NCBI GenBank assembly: GCA_013397075.1
Contig: VWZS01003954.1
Location: 496,001-560,000, forward strand
Reading direction: 5' to 3'
DNA: 64,000 bases
DNA from: Rhabdornis inornatus
Lineage: Eukaryota > Chordata > Aves > Passeriformes > Rhabdornithidae
The notes beneath the pieces were generated by a model that was not told the DNA's origin, made no database searches, and saw only the letters and a program-made list of their open reading frames with translations. Position 1 is the stretch's first letter; every line of letters begins with the position of its first letter. The position numbers and the translations under genes were made by a program. Shown piece after piece: positions 1-12,665 of this stretch.

Positions 1-3000
1 TGGTTGGCCTGTTTTTTTCTCTTTGTTGGTTCAAATTCAACTGAGTTATATCTCTGTTATATTTAAATGCACTTATTTGATCTTTATATTTTGTTCTATT
101 ACTTCTAAAGAAAAAACTAAATATTTGTGTGTTAATTTATCAGAAGCTATTATTAGCAATCCCACAGCAATGCCTGCTTTGCTTTTATAAAGACGTTCAA
201 CTTACTTTTGTAATTAGGATACAATTATACAGGAATTAAGAGAAGGGGTTCAGAAAGGAAAATACCTGCTTAGATGTTAAAAATAACAGAGGCTTTATGA
301 AGACTAATTTCAAATATTTCACTCAAATACTGTTTAGCTTTGATCACCAAAAGTAGCTGAAACCTAGGTATCTAAATGTAAAAGTGCAGAAACACAGATG
401 AAAGATACCTAAAATCTGAAGGCAGAAATTCCTTTCAATTATTTTAAGAATGTTTGGATTTTTTAAAAATAAAAATTATAGGTAATATAGTTTCTCTTTT
501 CAGTAATGTAACCTGTATAAATACTCTGATTTATTTTTTTCTTTGCTATAAAAGACATTAAGTTACAAAATACTGCCAACTCATACTGTGGAAAGATCCA
601 CATTTAAATAACTTTTTCCAGGGAAATTTTTCACTCCATATTAATTTAATGTTATGTTTAAAACTCAAAAAGATATCTTCAACATGTTGGGACTATGTCA
701 AAAAACACTAAATGCATTTAATCCTTAAAAGTGTACAGAGAAAGCATTTCTGCATATAAATTCACTCTTATTTTTTCCCACATTCATCAAGATCTGCTTT
801 TCTGTTTACATGTATCCAAACCTTCTGTTGAATAGACCTTACACTGAAAAAAAGGACCGTCACTCTGCAAGAAGTGATTTACTATGTATCACTTGTATCC
901 TCTTATGGGTTTCAAATAATGAGCTTTCAACTGGGGATCTTTCGTGGGGTTTTTTGTTCTTTAGTTGCTGTTTTTCGCTTTGGTTTGTTTTTTTGTACTT
1001 AATTCATGAAAGAATGCTGATGTTTAATTCATTATATTAATGTGGTTTTGCTCTGGAGGAATGAAACTCCTGATGCTTTTAAAAGCTAGAAAACCTCACA
1101 GATATAGAGCATCTTTAAACTTCTGCATAAATATAATTGCCAAAACTTAAAAACAAATAAAGCACTAAACTAAGATATGCCTCTAAGCAGCTTTGCTACA
1201 ACCAAGTGCTTGGGATACTGCATCTCCTGGAATTTCATGGAGCTGCTCCTGCCCACTTCAGAGTGGTTCCACAGCACCAGATTCTTACATCTGCTGCAGT
1301 GACCATCTCCCACCAATCAGTGTGAGGAATAGAAATCTAAATCTCTCTAAGGACCAGATCCTTTACAATTTCACTGGGACAATAAAATAAAATTTAGGCA
1401 ACTGATTTGAGGACTGTTATTCTTATTGCAAATATATCAGTTACAGAAACACCTAGATAGCCCTGAGCCACAGCCAAGGGCCTTAAAAAAGTTCTCTAAA
1501 AAAGTGCTAATAGTCTAATTCTACATGCATGCACAATCGCTTTAACAGACTGGCCAGCTCAGTACTTTACAAGCCCATGAGGACAATTAACATCCTGAAA
1601 ACAGATTTTCCTCTATTTCTACTAGCAAGTTAAAGAAAGAAATTGCTCTAAGTGTACATTGAGTACACAGCAGGTGAGTGAACACATTGCAAAACACAGT
1701 GATAGATGATATTTAGTGTAACTGAAGAAAAAGAAATGCTTCAATTTTATTTTTTAACACATGAAAAAGCTAATACACTTGCCATGGATGTAGAAGATCC
1801 AGGATCATCAATGGAAAGTTCGAGAGGAAATATTACTCTGTATATACAGTATTGTCCTGAAATCTGGCATATTCTGGCTTCATTTCTTGGACAATATATT
1901 AAAAAAAAGTTCTTAAAAGAATTGCCTCCTCCTAAAGTGCTGTGGCATCATATGCAGGCAGGCTCAGCTGTGTTCTTTACTGCATAGTGACCCACCTTCA
2001 GCAAGAGAAGACTATTCCAGTCCAATACACTTCTCATGGGAGACTCCTGATAAGTATGTAAGTGTTGCCTGTCCTCCATTACAGAGAACAAACAGCAAAG
2101 ACAGAACATAAAATCACTGAAATGATGAATAAAAACATTTCATCAATATCAAGTGGGGAATGATTTTACATTTCTGTAAGGACAAAGCATAGACCCTGCT
2201 CAGTTCCTTGAATGAAAATAGAGATTCCACAGAAGATTTGAGTGGGATTTTGAAGTGCCTAAAGGCATCTAAAAGCAGCTTACAGGGGGATGTCTTTTAT
2301 TGACCTCTATCCCCGCTAGCCAGTGCTTTCTTTAGAGAGCTGCATACAGAACACTGACCTAAGACACCTGCCTGCCTGGCTTTCCTTCAGCTCTGTAGTG
2401 TCAGTAAGAAGAGTCAAATTCCCACTGGTGCAGGAGCAAAGCCTTGCTCTGTGCTCAGGAAGCCACTCCTCTCCTCTTAGTGTGTCGAGCCCACAGCACG
2501 TTTCTTACAAGGCTGAACTTTACCCTCCATGAGCCTGTGTTCCTTCTTGAGGCTCCTAACATGTTATTACACATACTCCATGGAATACGGTCCTCTCTCA
2601 CTGCCTGGTGCCCACCCTGATGTGGTGGTGATCTTCCCAAAGCTTAACTCTCCTGACCAGGAAAAGTACAACTGCAGTAATTCTGGCTACTTGATCGCCC
2701 TCCACTCAAACTTGAACATGGTCCTTGACTACTTGAGCATGGTCCTCATGGCTCAGTTTGTCTATAAGGTGGTTTCATTTGTATGACATTCCACATAATT
2801 GGAGGTTTATGGAGAGAAAGCACAATTTTCCATATATTTTCTGCAGATTAATCATGTAGGAAGAAAAAATCCATAAGAACATTAAATCTCAGAAGAAATA
2901 TGAACATTTCCTCAAAAAAATGCAAATTGAAAAAACACCATCCTGTAACCCCTTTACATAGAAATTCTAGCACTTGTCTCAACATTGGATAAAGTAATAT

Positions 3001-3489
3001 TTCCCATATGTCATGTTCTTTTAAAAAACATAAATCTGTGGTAAAAAGCTGGATTTCATTACTATTGTTCAAAGTCATTCCATAACACTGGTAACTAGGA
3101 TTCATCTGTTCGTGTTTTCTTCATAGGAATAAAGTTCTGTAGGGATCAGCCTAACAAAACTCATGCTTTCTGTGGCACAGATGGACTCTCAAACAGGCAT
3201 GCCATCATCAGTTCCTACCAATCTAGGGCTCCTTCTGCAGCAGACATGCAACTTCACTAAAAACTTTTTGATTCTGTCGCTATTATTATTTCATTGAAAA
3301 GTTGAAGACCTTGTATTAGTTGGTGGATTCTGTACCAAATTTCCTTAACTTTTTCTCTAAAGGAAGTGCTTTGTGTAGTTTAGCTGGTAACCCACTGGGC
3401 TTCTGGATACTGAAAAACAGATCACTAAATGGAAAGCATACAATAGTTTCTTTTTGTATTTGTTATTAGATATACAGAGACTTAAAATA
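1..3489. other. Intron DNA, no gene seen
   Basis: AT-rich sequence, presumably the ADAMTS20 intron downstream of window exon 26. Small ORFs lack splice context or recognisable motifs. A slightly GC-richer patch at about 2,280-2,780 could be an old unrecognised repeat. Confidence 0.6.
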
Positions 3490-4010
3490 TGAGTGACTAG
3501 AAGATGATAGAGGTAATTTCCTTCATAGTAGCTACTGCAAGCTTTTGGATTTGTGAGCAAAACAGTTTTGAAAACACATGGATATTTTAGTTATTGCTGA
3601 ACAGTGTCACACACGATGAACGCTAGCGAGGAGGCTGGAGGTGCAAAAGTCTTGAGGGGACACAGTCCATACCAAGTAATGTCATGGTCAGCAATAAAAG
3701 CTGTGGGGAAGAAGAAGGAAGGAGAGGTATGTAGAGTGATGGCATTTGTCTTCCAAAAAAATGATCATACATGACATACTCCTGCTTTTCTTGGGATGGC
3801 TGAACACCTGCCTGTCCGTGGGAAGCAGTGAATGAATCCCTCAGTTTGCTTTGCTTGTTGGTGCAGCTTTTGCTTTATCTATAAAAATTACTTTTCTTAA
3901 CCCATGAATTTTCCTACTTTTTTCCTTCCAATTCTCTCCCCCATCCCACCAAAGGGGAAGGAGGGAATGGATGTGTGGTGTTCAATGCCTACAGGAGCTA
4001 AGCCACAACA
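3490..4010 (+). mobile_element. Old ERVL-type solo LTR, copy 1
   Basis: This is the most diverged of three related copies. Shared landmarks in the same order with copies at 28.4 kb and 51 kb: GGATTTGTG, TTATTGCTGA.CAG, ACCATA..., GTGATGGCATTTGTCTTCC, ACACCTGCCTG, TGGGAAG..GTGAA, and TCTCTCCCCCATCCCA, ending ...CACAACA. Promoter-like AATAAAAG lies near 3,694. No internal viral genes are seen, so this is a recombined solo LTR. Family name is from memory of bird repeats. Confidence 0.75.
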
Positions 4011-5617
4011 GCAGCACTGAAAAGGGATAAAACATATTACAAATGTGAAAAGGTATTCTACTCCTTTTTCTGCCTTTTTTTGGTCAGGAACTTTTGTGAC
4101 TGGTCAGGAAGTTCAGTTTAAAACAGAATTAAACATGGTAGTTGCTTGAATTGTTGGGCAAACTGCATTTTGATGATCTCTAACTGGCCCAAAAGCTTGT
4201 TTGGACTCTTAATATTCTAGAAGTAGAGTGGGACTGCATAAGACACGAACAAAACAATACTTTGAGCATTGCTTAGTTGAGAATTACTTTCAACTTTTCA
4301 TTTTCTGTATTAGAACTAGATATTCTTGTGTCTGCCTCCTCTGCTTGCTACAACTCCCCATGGATTTTTGTGATGCTTGAGCACAATATGCATTTTTCAG
4401 ACAAAAGCACTCAGAGTTGTTCAGTCCTTTAAGTATGTTGACAACTGTTAAGAAGCAACACATTCTCTGTAATTAGATCCTACTGAATTCTTTGATTCAG
4501 AGTCAGTAATCCTTCACTAAAACAAGCACAAACACTTGTGCCATTAGGTTATGCACCTAGAAAGGACCAAGGATCAAACCTTCCATTACTCCTGAGAAAG
4601 AGTGGATTGAACTCCAAGAAGTGTGTGTATGATTTACCATTACATCTAAGTTACACCTATGTCAACTACAGAAGTTACACTGAAAATATTTTTAAGTTAT
4701 CTCTTTGAGTATGGTTTGATTTCAAAAGTCCACTGTTACATCACATTCCTCTCATGTCCGGAAGATGTCTTGATTTGATTAATAAGTCCTCCATCCATCT
4801 GCAGTCTGTAAATCTGCTTTGCCACTTATTCTGACTGTGCTTTTGCAGCTATAGAAGTGGAAGAGAGGAAGCACTTACAGACATCATCCAATCCATGGTG
4901 CTGCTCAGTTGAATCAGCCATACATGGACCATTCCTGACAGCAGTTTGTCAGTCTTGTCTTCAATGACAGGGATACTACACCCTCACTAGCATGAGGTTC
5001 CTCTTTTGTTCTTTCCCAGGCTTTAGGCAAAGAGAGGTCAAAAATGTGGATATTCTTCTGTTCAAGCTCTACAGTGAGACTTCATAGAAAAAGTTGCCAG
5101 TTCTGTGCCACAAAAAAGGCATGATTTTGTACCTGTTGCAAGTATTACCACCTAAAAAATACAGATTTTGATTATCTGTCCAAGACTGAATCCTCAATGT
5201 ACTTGTTAGAGCTGCCTGATAGTTCTTCCTGAATCCTTGCTAAACCTGGATTATAGTTCCACAATCACCATGCCTCACCTTAATTATTAAGAAAAAATTT
5301 TACAGACTCTGAAATTAATTTTTAACCAGATCCTTATCCATCCAATATAAGCAATATATTGCTGTGAGCTGTCAGGATATTTTCACGAGGAAACATGTAA
5401 GCAAGCTTAAGAATCCCACAGCCACTTAATTCTAACACATGATGAAAGCCACCCTTTCCTCTGTGACCTGAGTTATTTATAACTAGATTCTGCAGATTGC
5501 AATCATGTCTTTCTAGTTAATGTTGGCCCAAACTTCATCCAGAAAGTATCACTGGACATTTTTTTCCAGCATAATTGGAGTACTTATGACAACACCTCTT
5601 CTGTATTCAAATAAGTG

Positions 5618-5641
5618 TACTCTTACTTTCAAGTAAGAGTA
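5618..5641. repeat. Perfect inverted repeat, 11-bp arms, 2-bp loop
   Basis: TACTCTTACTT, TC, AAGTAAGAGTA. Arms are exact reverse complements; the flanking bases do not pair. Confidence 0.9.
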
Positions 5642-7626
5642 GTGCTCTGAGTTAAACTTATTTATAGTGTTACTTCAAAAGCATATATTTGAAGACCACC
5701 ATTCAGTACACCTCCCCAGCAATTTCATCTCAATTACTTGTAATTAATTAAAAAACTCACAAGTGTGGTGTAGTATGCATGACTTTCGTAATGAATAGTA
5801 CTGTTGAAGGTCAGTTCTCATTATTTTCTATGAAGGAAATTTTTAAGTTTACTTTTCAGAAGCCATTCTTATTCTGAGCTCAGCAGCTCAGGAAGGACAG
5901 GCCCTGTGCAAAAGAACTGCTGTTACCTACTGCCCTGAGTGGAATGGACTAGAGGTCAATCTGCTCCAAGTATTATCATCTAATATTGGAGTTTTTAAAC
6001 TCAGAAACAAAAGAAGGCAGTGATCCTTTTTTCTAGCCAGCCCAAGAGGGACTTCTACTTTTTTTCCCCCCTTTTCAGTCTCATTACATATTCTGGCTGT
6101 GTAACAAGCTGAGAAGCAGGCACACACCAAGTTTCTACCATCCACATTGTTTTCCAGGGCTTCCAGGTGCATATGGGGCATGTTAACATCAGCACTCCAC
6201 ACAGTCCCAGTGTGTGTGTAGGAGCCTCTGGAGTGCACTGCAGTACAACCTAACAGCTATTTGCACGTGGCAGCTGAGCACAGAGCCTGCCCTGACTCTG
6301 AGGGCATCTAACCTGGCCACTGTCCCCAGCCATACCTTTTCTGTCAGGACTGAGCACTGTGTGATCCGTAAAAAAGCTGCTTCTACTGGACTCCTTTTTA
6401 GATAATTTTGTTTCAGCTTTCATCTTAAGGCTAACAAAAAACTCCTGAATAACCATTTTCCAAGCATGCTGAAGTATATCTATTTAACAGATGGACATAA
6501 ATGAGAAGGTACATACATCTATATATAAACACAGAAAAAGCAGGAATGATGGAGGAATGAAGAGGATTAAAGACAGATTTAAGGACTGATGTGGATAACA
6601 GTAAGGAAAAACTGCTATGAGAGGATATATCTGGCATCTACTAGGAATGTGCTATTCCTCTTAAACATAAAGACATCCTGATTAAAAAAAAGTCAGAACC
6701 ATCAGCACATACATTGAAGGTAAAAGGATTTCATGTCTGCAGAAGCCACACTCTGCTGATGATGCTGAGAAACTTTAGATGATATTTTTTTAAGTTGACA
6801 CCGCATGGTCTGAATTCTTTTGTCCAGTGCAGCTGGCAGTGTCCTTAATGACAGAAAATGGCAATGTGCCTGGATGTCAGATAAACAACCATACTCTTTG
6901 CAGCTGTTGGAAAAAATCAAAACCAGAACCCTTGAGATTCCACTTAAAGATCATCTACAGAATGTCTTTTATTCCTTCCAGTTAGATTTGTGAGCAAGTC
7001 TTAATTTGGCTTAATTTCACCTTTCTGATATCACAAATACTATCCATTTCTCCGAGTTCAGAACAAACAAACCAGATGACGAGGCTCTTCTCTGAAAGCC
7101 CTATCATGTCTTTCCCCCTCAGTATGAACACCACTATTCTGCCCATTACTGCCTAAAACCTGACATCCTTCTTGATGTCAACTACAGAGCACTTGAAAAC
7201 CAGACCATGCTTGTGGGCAGACCACCCCCCACGAGTCCCTATGCTCAGCTCCTCACCTACTGTGATACTCAGACAGGCTTCACTGTGCCATGCATTCCTA
7301 TGCTGTCTACATGTATCTCATAAACGAGACTGAGCTTTCCAGTCAGAAACCTTCTCTTTGTTTTACCTACATGACTCACTTAACACAATTAGACTTTCAA
7401 ACAAGCTTTTACCTATTCCAATAACACAAGAACAACAGATTATGAAGATGTAAATGTGGGTGGAAATGAAAAAATAATAAAAATCCTATTTCATGAGTTC
7501 TTATTCAAGAGTGGCGACATATTTGCTATCTCATTTATCTCTTCCTTTATATCTTCCATTTAATCTCTCAATTACAGTAAAAATTGTATTGTCTAGTTAT
7601 TCTCCCTGCCTTAGGTGCTCTTGATT

Positions 7627-7921
7627 TGAGTCCTCTTTGTCTGGTTACCACCTGAGAATCAGGAAACCAAGAGGTATTTCTGCCTCCTTTTCAACAGCCA
7701 TTTGGCAGGCTCAGCTACCTCATGTGCAACCAAATTTGTCACTGAAGGTTCTGCATGTATCTCTGCTAGGAACTTCACCATCAGCCCTCATTCAAGCAAC
7801 ATTGAAACTGTCATTCAGTACATTACATATTATAACAATGAAAAGCATGATCAGCTTATTAATTGTGGAGAGAACAGACAAACTGCTGTGTTCAGCCAGC
7901 ATTCCTGGAGCAACTTATCTG
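7627..7921 (+). other. Unassigned plus-strand ORF with exon-like ends
   Basis: An open frame follows the stop at 7,627. A strong acceptor-like tract (TTTCTGCCTCCTTTTCAACAG, ending 7,697) and a donor TCTG|GTATGT at 7,921/7,922 bound 224 nt that stay open and read SATSCATKFVTEG, SACISARNFTISPHSSNIET and NCGENRQTAVFSQHSWSN. It has two N-glycosylation sequons (NFT, NLS) and three Cys, so it would suit an extracellular protein. I do not recognise it. It is antisense within the ADAMTS20 intron. A second frame across it is also open (7,637-7,996), which weakens the case. It may be an exon of an unknown plus-strand gene, a pseudogene fragment or chance. Confidence 0.3.
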
Positions 7922-10144
7922 GTATGTGTACTTTTAATCATCTTTCAGTTGAATGATATATGCAACAGACAGATGGCTGAGACAAATCACAATTAAAAAT
8001 AAAGAAACATTAATAAATTAAAAAACTAAACAAAAAAAAAACCAACATCCCCAACAAACAATTCTGCCTTACCTTTCCTTCTGAAATCAATGGCAATCAG
8101 GAACAGAGCTAGACTCTCATTAGGTCTTTCTGAAAATCTAATCTACAAGTATAAATACATGTCAAATTTACAAAATTGCAGTCCAGCTCTGTGCCTTTGA
8201 TACCTTCTGCAAGAGCTTCATATGGGCACTTTCACCATTACAGCATCGCAGATGCCGAATTGCTGACTTGGCCAGACTTCAGCAAGATTCATCTTTCTGT
8301 ACCCCACAGGCATGTAGCACTAGTAACACTTTTAAGCAATTACATTAAAGCAGCAGCACTGGAGACAGTGAATAAAGTGCAAGCATCAAGAAAGAAGGGT
8401 GGCAGAAATGGAGACAGGAGATCTTAAGGAAATCCATCATGACGAAAAGAAATGCAGAGGTTTCTCTCTGTTTCAAATAAATTGATACATTTCCGGACAC
8501 ATTTTTCAAATAGAGAACAACAGATGTGTCTGTGTCCATCCAGCAACTGTGTTCAAAAACCTCAATGAAAACCAAACAGCAACCCAAAATTAATCAATTT
8601 ATTGCTTCCAAAACCTGGACAGAGTTTAACAGACTATCACAGCTAGGTTAGTCTCCAGCCTCCTGTGAAGCTGGAGAAAACTGAACAAATGCACAGGAAA
8701 GACATACAATGCATTCTTACTGAAAAGTAACTTTGGCTCCCTGAGAGGGACATTTTGTTCACAGGTCTTCACAACAAAAGTTGGAGCACATTTTTAATAT
8801 GATGGAGGATCTCTGTTATGAAAGCTACATTTCCACAAAGGGGTTGCACAGTTAAAAAGCTTTCCATTGTAATATTTTAACTATTTAAAGCTTAATTTTA
8901 TTATCTTAAGGGATAGAGTCTTTTCAATTAACCCGTTATAAAAGTAAGTAGACATAAGACAGTTTTACAATAGTAGATGAATTAGTTTCAGCTGAGTTTG
9001 TAAAAATCTAAACATGAGCAAAAGAAATGCTGGATCCCAGCAAGTGCAAGCTCTGATTTATCATTTTTAGTCATGTTAGCAACAGCAAAACAGTAGCTCA
9101 GAAATTAAAGGAATGACAAATACATGAGCTCTGTGTGCCTTTCTGCTCTATAAAAATATTACTTCATATCACATCAATTTTTTCATTTGATTAAAATCTA
9201 AGATTCTGTATTCGAACCCTAAAAAACTGAAAATACAAAGCAATATATGCTGGCACAACATAGTATTGTCAGAAATTTTTTAAACTTCTCAGAAGCATAG
9301 AAAATATAACTATTTCTGTGGCACTTATATAAACATAACTTAGAGAATTAACATCCCCACCCAAATTATATCAAATATTATTTTAGCATGAAAATATGAA
9401 TACATTTTGGATGAGAAATGCAACATTTTACCTACCTTCACATGTTGAAATCCAGTTTCCTTTCACCTAAACCACTTTTCTGTATATTTTCAATTTACTA
9501 ACAATATTTCCAACATTACATTTCCTGTACATAAATATGAGCAAGCATGGAAGCTTCTGAAGGACTGATTCAGCAGGAAATCTAAGTGTTTAGTCCAGCT
9601 GTCACTGAAGTGTAAGGGCCATAAAATAGATGCATGCTAGAATACACACTGATCAATAGAGCAGCCTGTCTTAGGGGAGTCACCAGTCTCCCATAATTAC
9701 CGGTTTTCAAAGAAAGGACTAGGAACAACTGCAATACAGTACTACAGAACATATTGTTTATTTCCTAACCCATTCCAGGTAATAAAAATATTTATGTATT
9801 GATCCTCACAAATGCTTGGAAATGTTAATACTTTAATATATACTTAATAACTTTTAAATCTGAGTTCCAAAATCACTTTGAACCAACATTTATGAGTTCT
9901 GACTGGGGTTTTCGAAGCTGCCACATACATACAGGCAGCTCAGAATGATTTTCACAAGGATCTGACCACCTAGAACCCTCCAGCTTTTCTGAAAGTTCTA
10001 ATAAATACACCAGTAGCTTCACATTCCTTTCATTCTCATTAAATGGCTGTACGTATTTAGGCAAGGTATTTATTACACATCACCTGCTTCTTTTCCCCTT
10101 TCATTATATTCTGGTTGTTGGGGTTTTGTGTTTAGGGTTTTTTT

Positions 10145-10195
10145 TCCAGTGTGTATGTAATTTTATTATTATTACTATTATTTATTGCTTTTATT
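10145..10195. repeat. T-rich (TTA)n-like microsatellite
   Basis: A T-run is followed at about 10,160 by TTTTATTATTATTACTATTA and TTTATTGC, an imperfect TTA repeat in intron DNA. Confidence 0.7.
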
Positions 10196-12601
10196 TTGAC
10201 TGTGTCCCATTCTTACTTGTCCTCTTTCTAAATGAAAGGTCTGAAAGTTCTGCAAACACCCTCCTGCCAAAAGTGTTTTAGGAACGTAAAAAACCACGCT
10301 ATGCCCTCGAGATTAAGAGTTGAGCATTACATTATGATCCTCATTCTTCTCTCTGTTTTGTCACTCACTAAGTGGGAGAGGACTGAATCACAAAATTACA
10401 AAATTACAGCTCCAGCAACAGATCCAGGAGCTAGGATCTTTTAGCTTCACCATCAAAGACTATGTGCCAATGCCAACCATCTATTTCAGTCCAATTTGTC
10501 AATGGCATCAACTGATACTTTTATCGGTAACAATATTTTTTTTGTGTTCAAATATAAGAGCTTTTCCCATGAAAACAATGTCAATAAATTATCATATGAA
10601 GTTAATTTTAACACACAGGTTAAAGAAAACCCTCACTTTCAGCAAAAGTGGTTAGTGCCTCTCCCACCCTTTATTTTTTAAGGGCTTTAAACATCAACAC
10701 TCCTTAATAAAGAGCACACTAAATACAAACACAAAGCCACACAACATGCATGAAAAAGAAGGGTTAAAATGCAACTGTATTTCACAGACACAAGTCACAG
10801 TCATTAAATTAAATTATTACACATACATTATAACTTATTTATTATTTCAAGCTATACAGGCAACATAGCACCAAACAGGAGAAATTTCCTCTCAATGAAC
10901 ATTACACAAATATTTTGTTTTTGAATTTTGGAAACAAGTTCTTACTTTCATTTTTATCAGAATGACCTTAAATAAAATTCACTATCCCAAGTCTGTTTCA
11001 TGACATTATTTGGGCAGTGACATCTGCTATCAGTTATCGCTGATAAGGCCCCCCTCCCACTTCCAAAGTTTTAAAAAATGAATAGCAGATGTTAACATCA
11101 AGATTGCAGGCAGTAGTATATTAATTTAATGTGCTGTATTGGCAATGAGGTATTTTGGAGTTCAACATTAGGCAGCAGCAGAAAGAGAGGTAAAAAACTG
11201 AAGGTGGTTTTGAAAACCAAGTTCACTGATTCTGAATTCCCTTTTAATATAAAAGATTATTTTTAAAGATATAAATACTTTTTACACATTAGAAAAAGTG
11301 AATGAAGGCACTTATCATACATAGCAAGAATTTTTGCATTAAAATGAAAACAAATAAATATTTTATTTTTGCAAGTTTGGCCTGCTTCTGCTCCTGAAGA
11401 AGTCAGTGGGATGCCTGGCAGTAACAACACTGGAAAGGAACTGGGACTATTTGTAAAAAATAGATTCATATACATTAATAGTAGATTTCTTCCACTACTG
11501 CAAAGACAGAATTACATCTAAATTATTCTGGAGCAAGTAGGTAGAAAACTGAAGCACTAGAAAGACAGTCATTCTGAAGAATATTACATGTCTGTAGGGC
11601 AGTGAGAAATGGCAGTAAAACAATTCTGAGACTTCAGGGTAACTTTGAAAATAATCCATTATTTTTATGCCTATTTTCTCTGACACGACAAGTAACACTT
11701 ATTAATTATATACAAATCCTAAGAGTGAGGAAAAGAAAAAGAATTAAAATCTTTATTTTATAAATATTTCAGACAAATAAAATATAATTATCTTCTGTAA
11801 GGAGTTATCTATTCTTTCTAAAGAAACAAGAAAGGATGAGAACCAAACATATTTCATGTTGAAACATATCTGGTAAAAATTTTCATGATAAAATTAGGTA
11901 ATTACCAACACTCATACAATAATTGATTGTCCAAATGAAATGCAAAACTTCCAAGATAACATCAACTGCTACCACCAACTGCCTAAGCGAAAACCTTTCT
12001 GTTTGGTGCCTGGATCTTCAAGGTTTTTTGCAGGCACTGAAAAAGTACAGGGGTCCAAAAATAAGAACAAACTCCTAAATTTATCAAAATTATTGCTGTC
12101 CAAAAATGCAAATAAACTTTCCTCACTGTGCAAAGCCTGAAGGTATTGTCTTCCCATATATGAATAGCTTACTCTATGCCTCAAGTGTAATTCCTGCCCA
12201 AGCTTCCTAATATCTTTAGAAAATATATAAAAATTAAAGGTACAGACCTTTAGAATTTGAGGTTTACTTGGCTCACATCCATTTGGACAACTGTAGAAAC
12301 CAGGAACAGACTAGTACACAGCCTTTAAGATTTGCGAGGGTCAGCTCCAACAGCCACTGACAGACACTATAAAGTGTCACAGCTGCTAAACTGGAGAAAG
12401 CATCAACCAAAATTCTGCCTTCAAATCATAAACTGAACCTTCCTTGCAAGGGCCCTTTTGTGCATTTACAAGAAATGTTTTATGTAAATTATGTTGTGTA
12501 AAATTAATCAGTAACTATAATAATAAAACAAATATACTTAGAAGGCATACTGCTAGAAGTCCTCTGTTCTGAAATATATAGCAATAGCTAGTGGAAGAAG
12601 T

Positions 12602-12665
12602 TAGAATCATGGAATCGTGGAGGTTGGAAAAGACTTCCAAGATCATCTAGTCTTGCATCACAGTT
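12602..12665 (-). mobile_element. CR1 LINE 3' tail fragment
   Basis: The plus strand reads AGAATCATGGAATCGTGGAGG then TTGGAAAAGACTTCCAAGAT and CATCTAGTC, the reverse complement of the extreme CR1 3' end with two degenerate copies of its terminal octamer (consensus ATTCTATG). About 64 bp, severely 5'-truncated. Confidence 0.8.

Noticed and set aside
2280..2790. GC-richer patch as a possible exon or repeat
   Set aside because: No splice-bounded frame and no repeat landmark recognised.
7637..7996. Second overlapping plus-strand frame of 119 codons
   Set aside because: It reads past the good donor into intron-like sequence and has a hydrophobic, low-specificity composition; the other frame is the better candidate.
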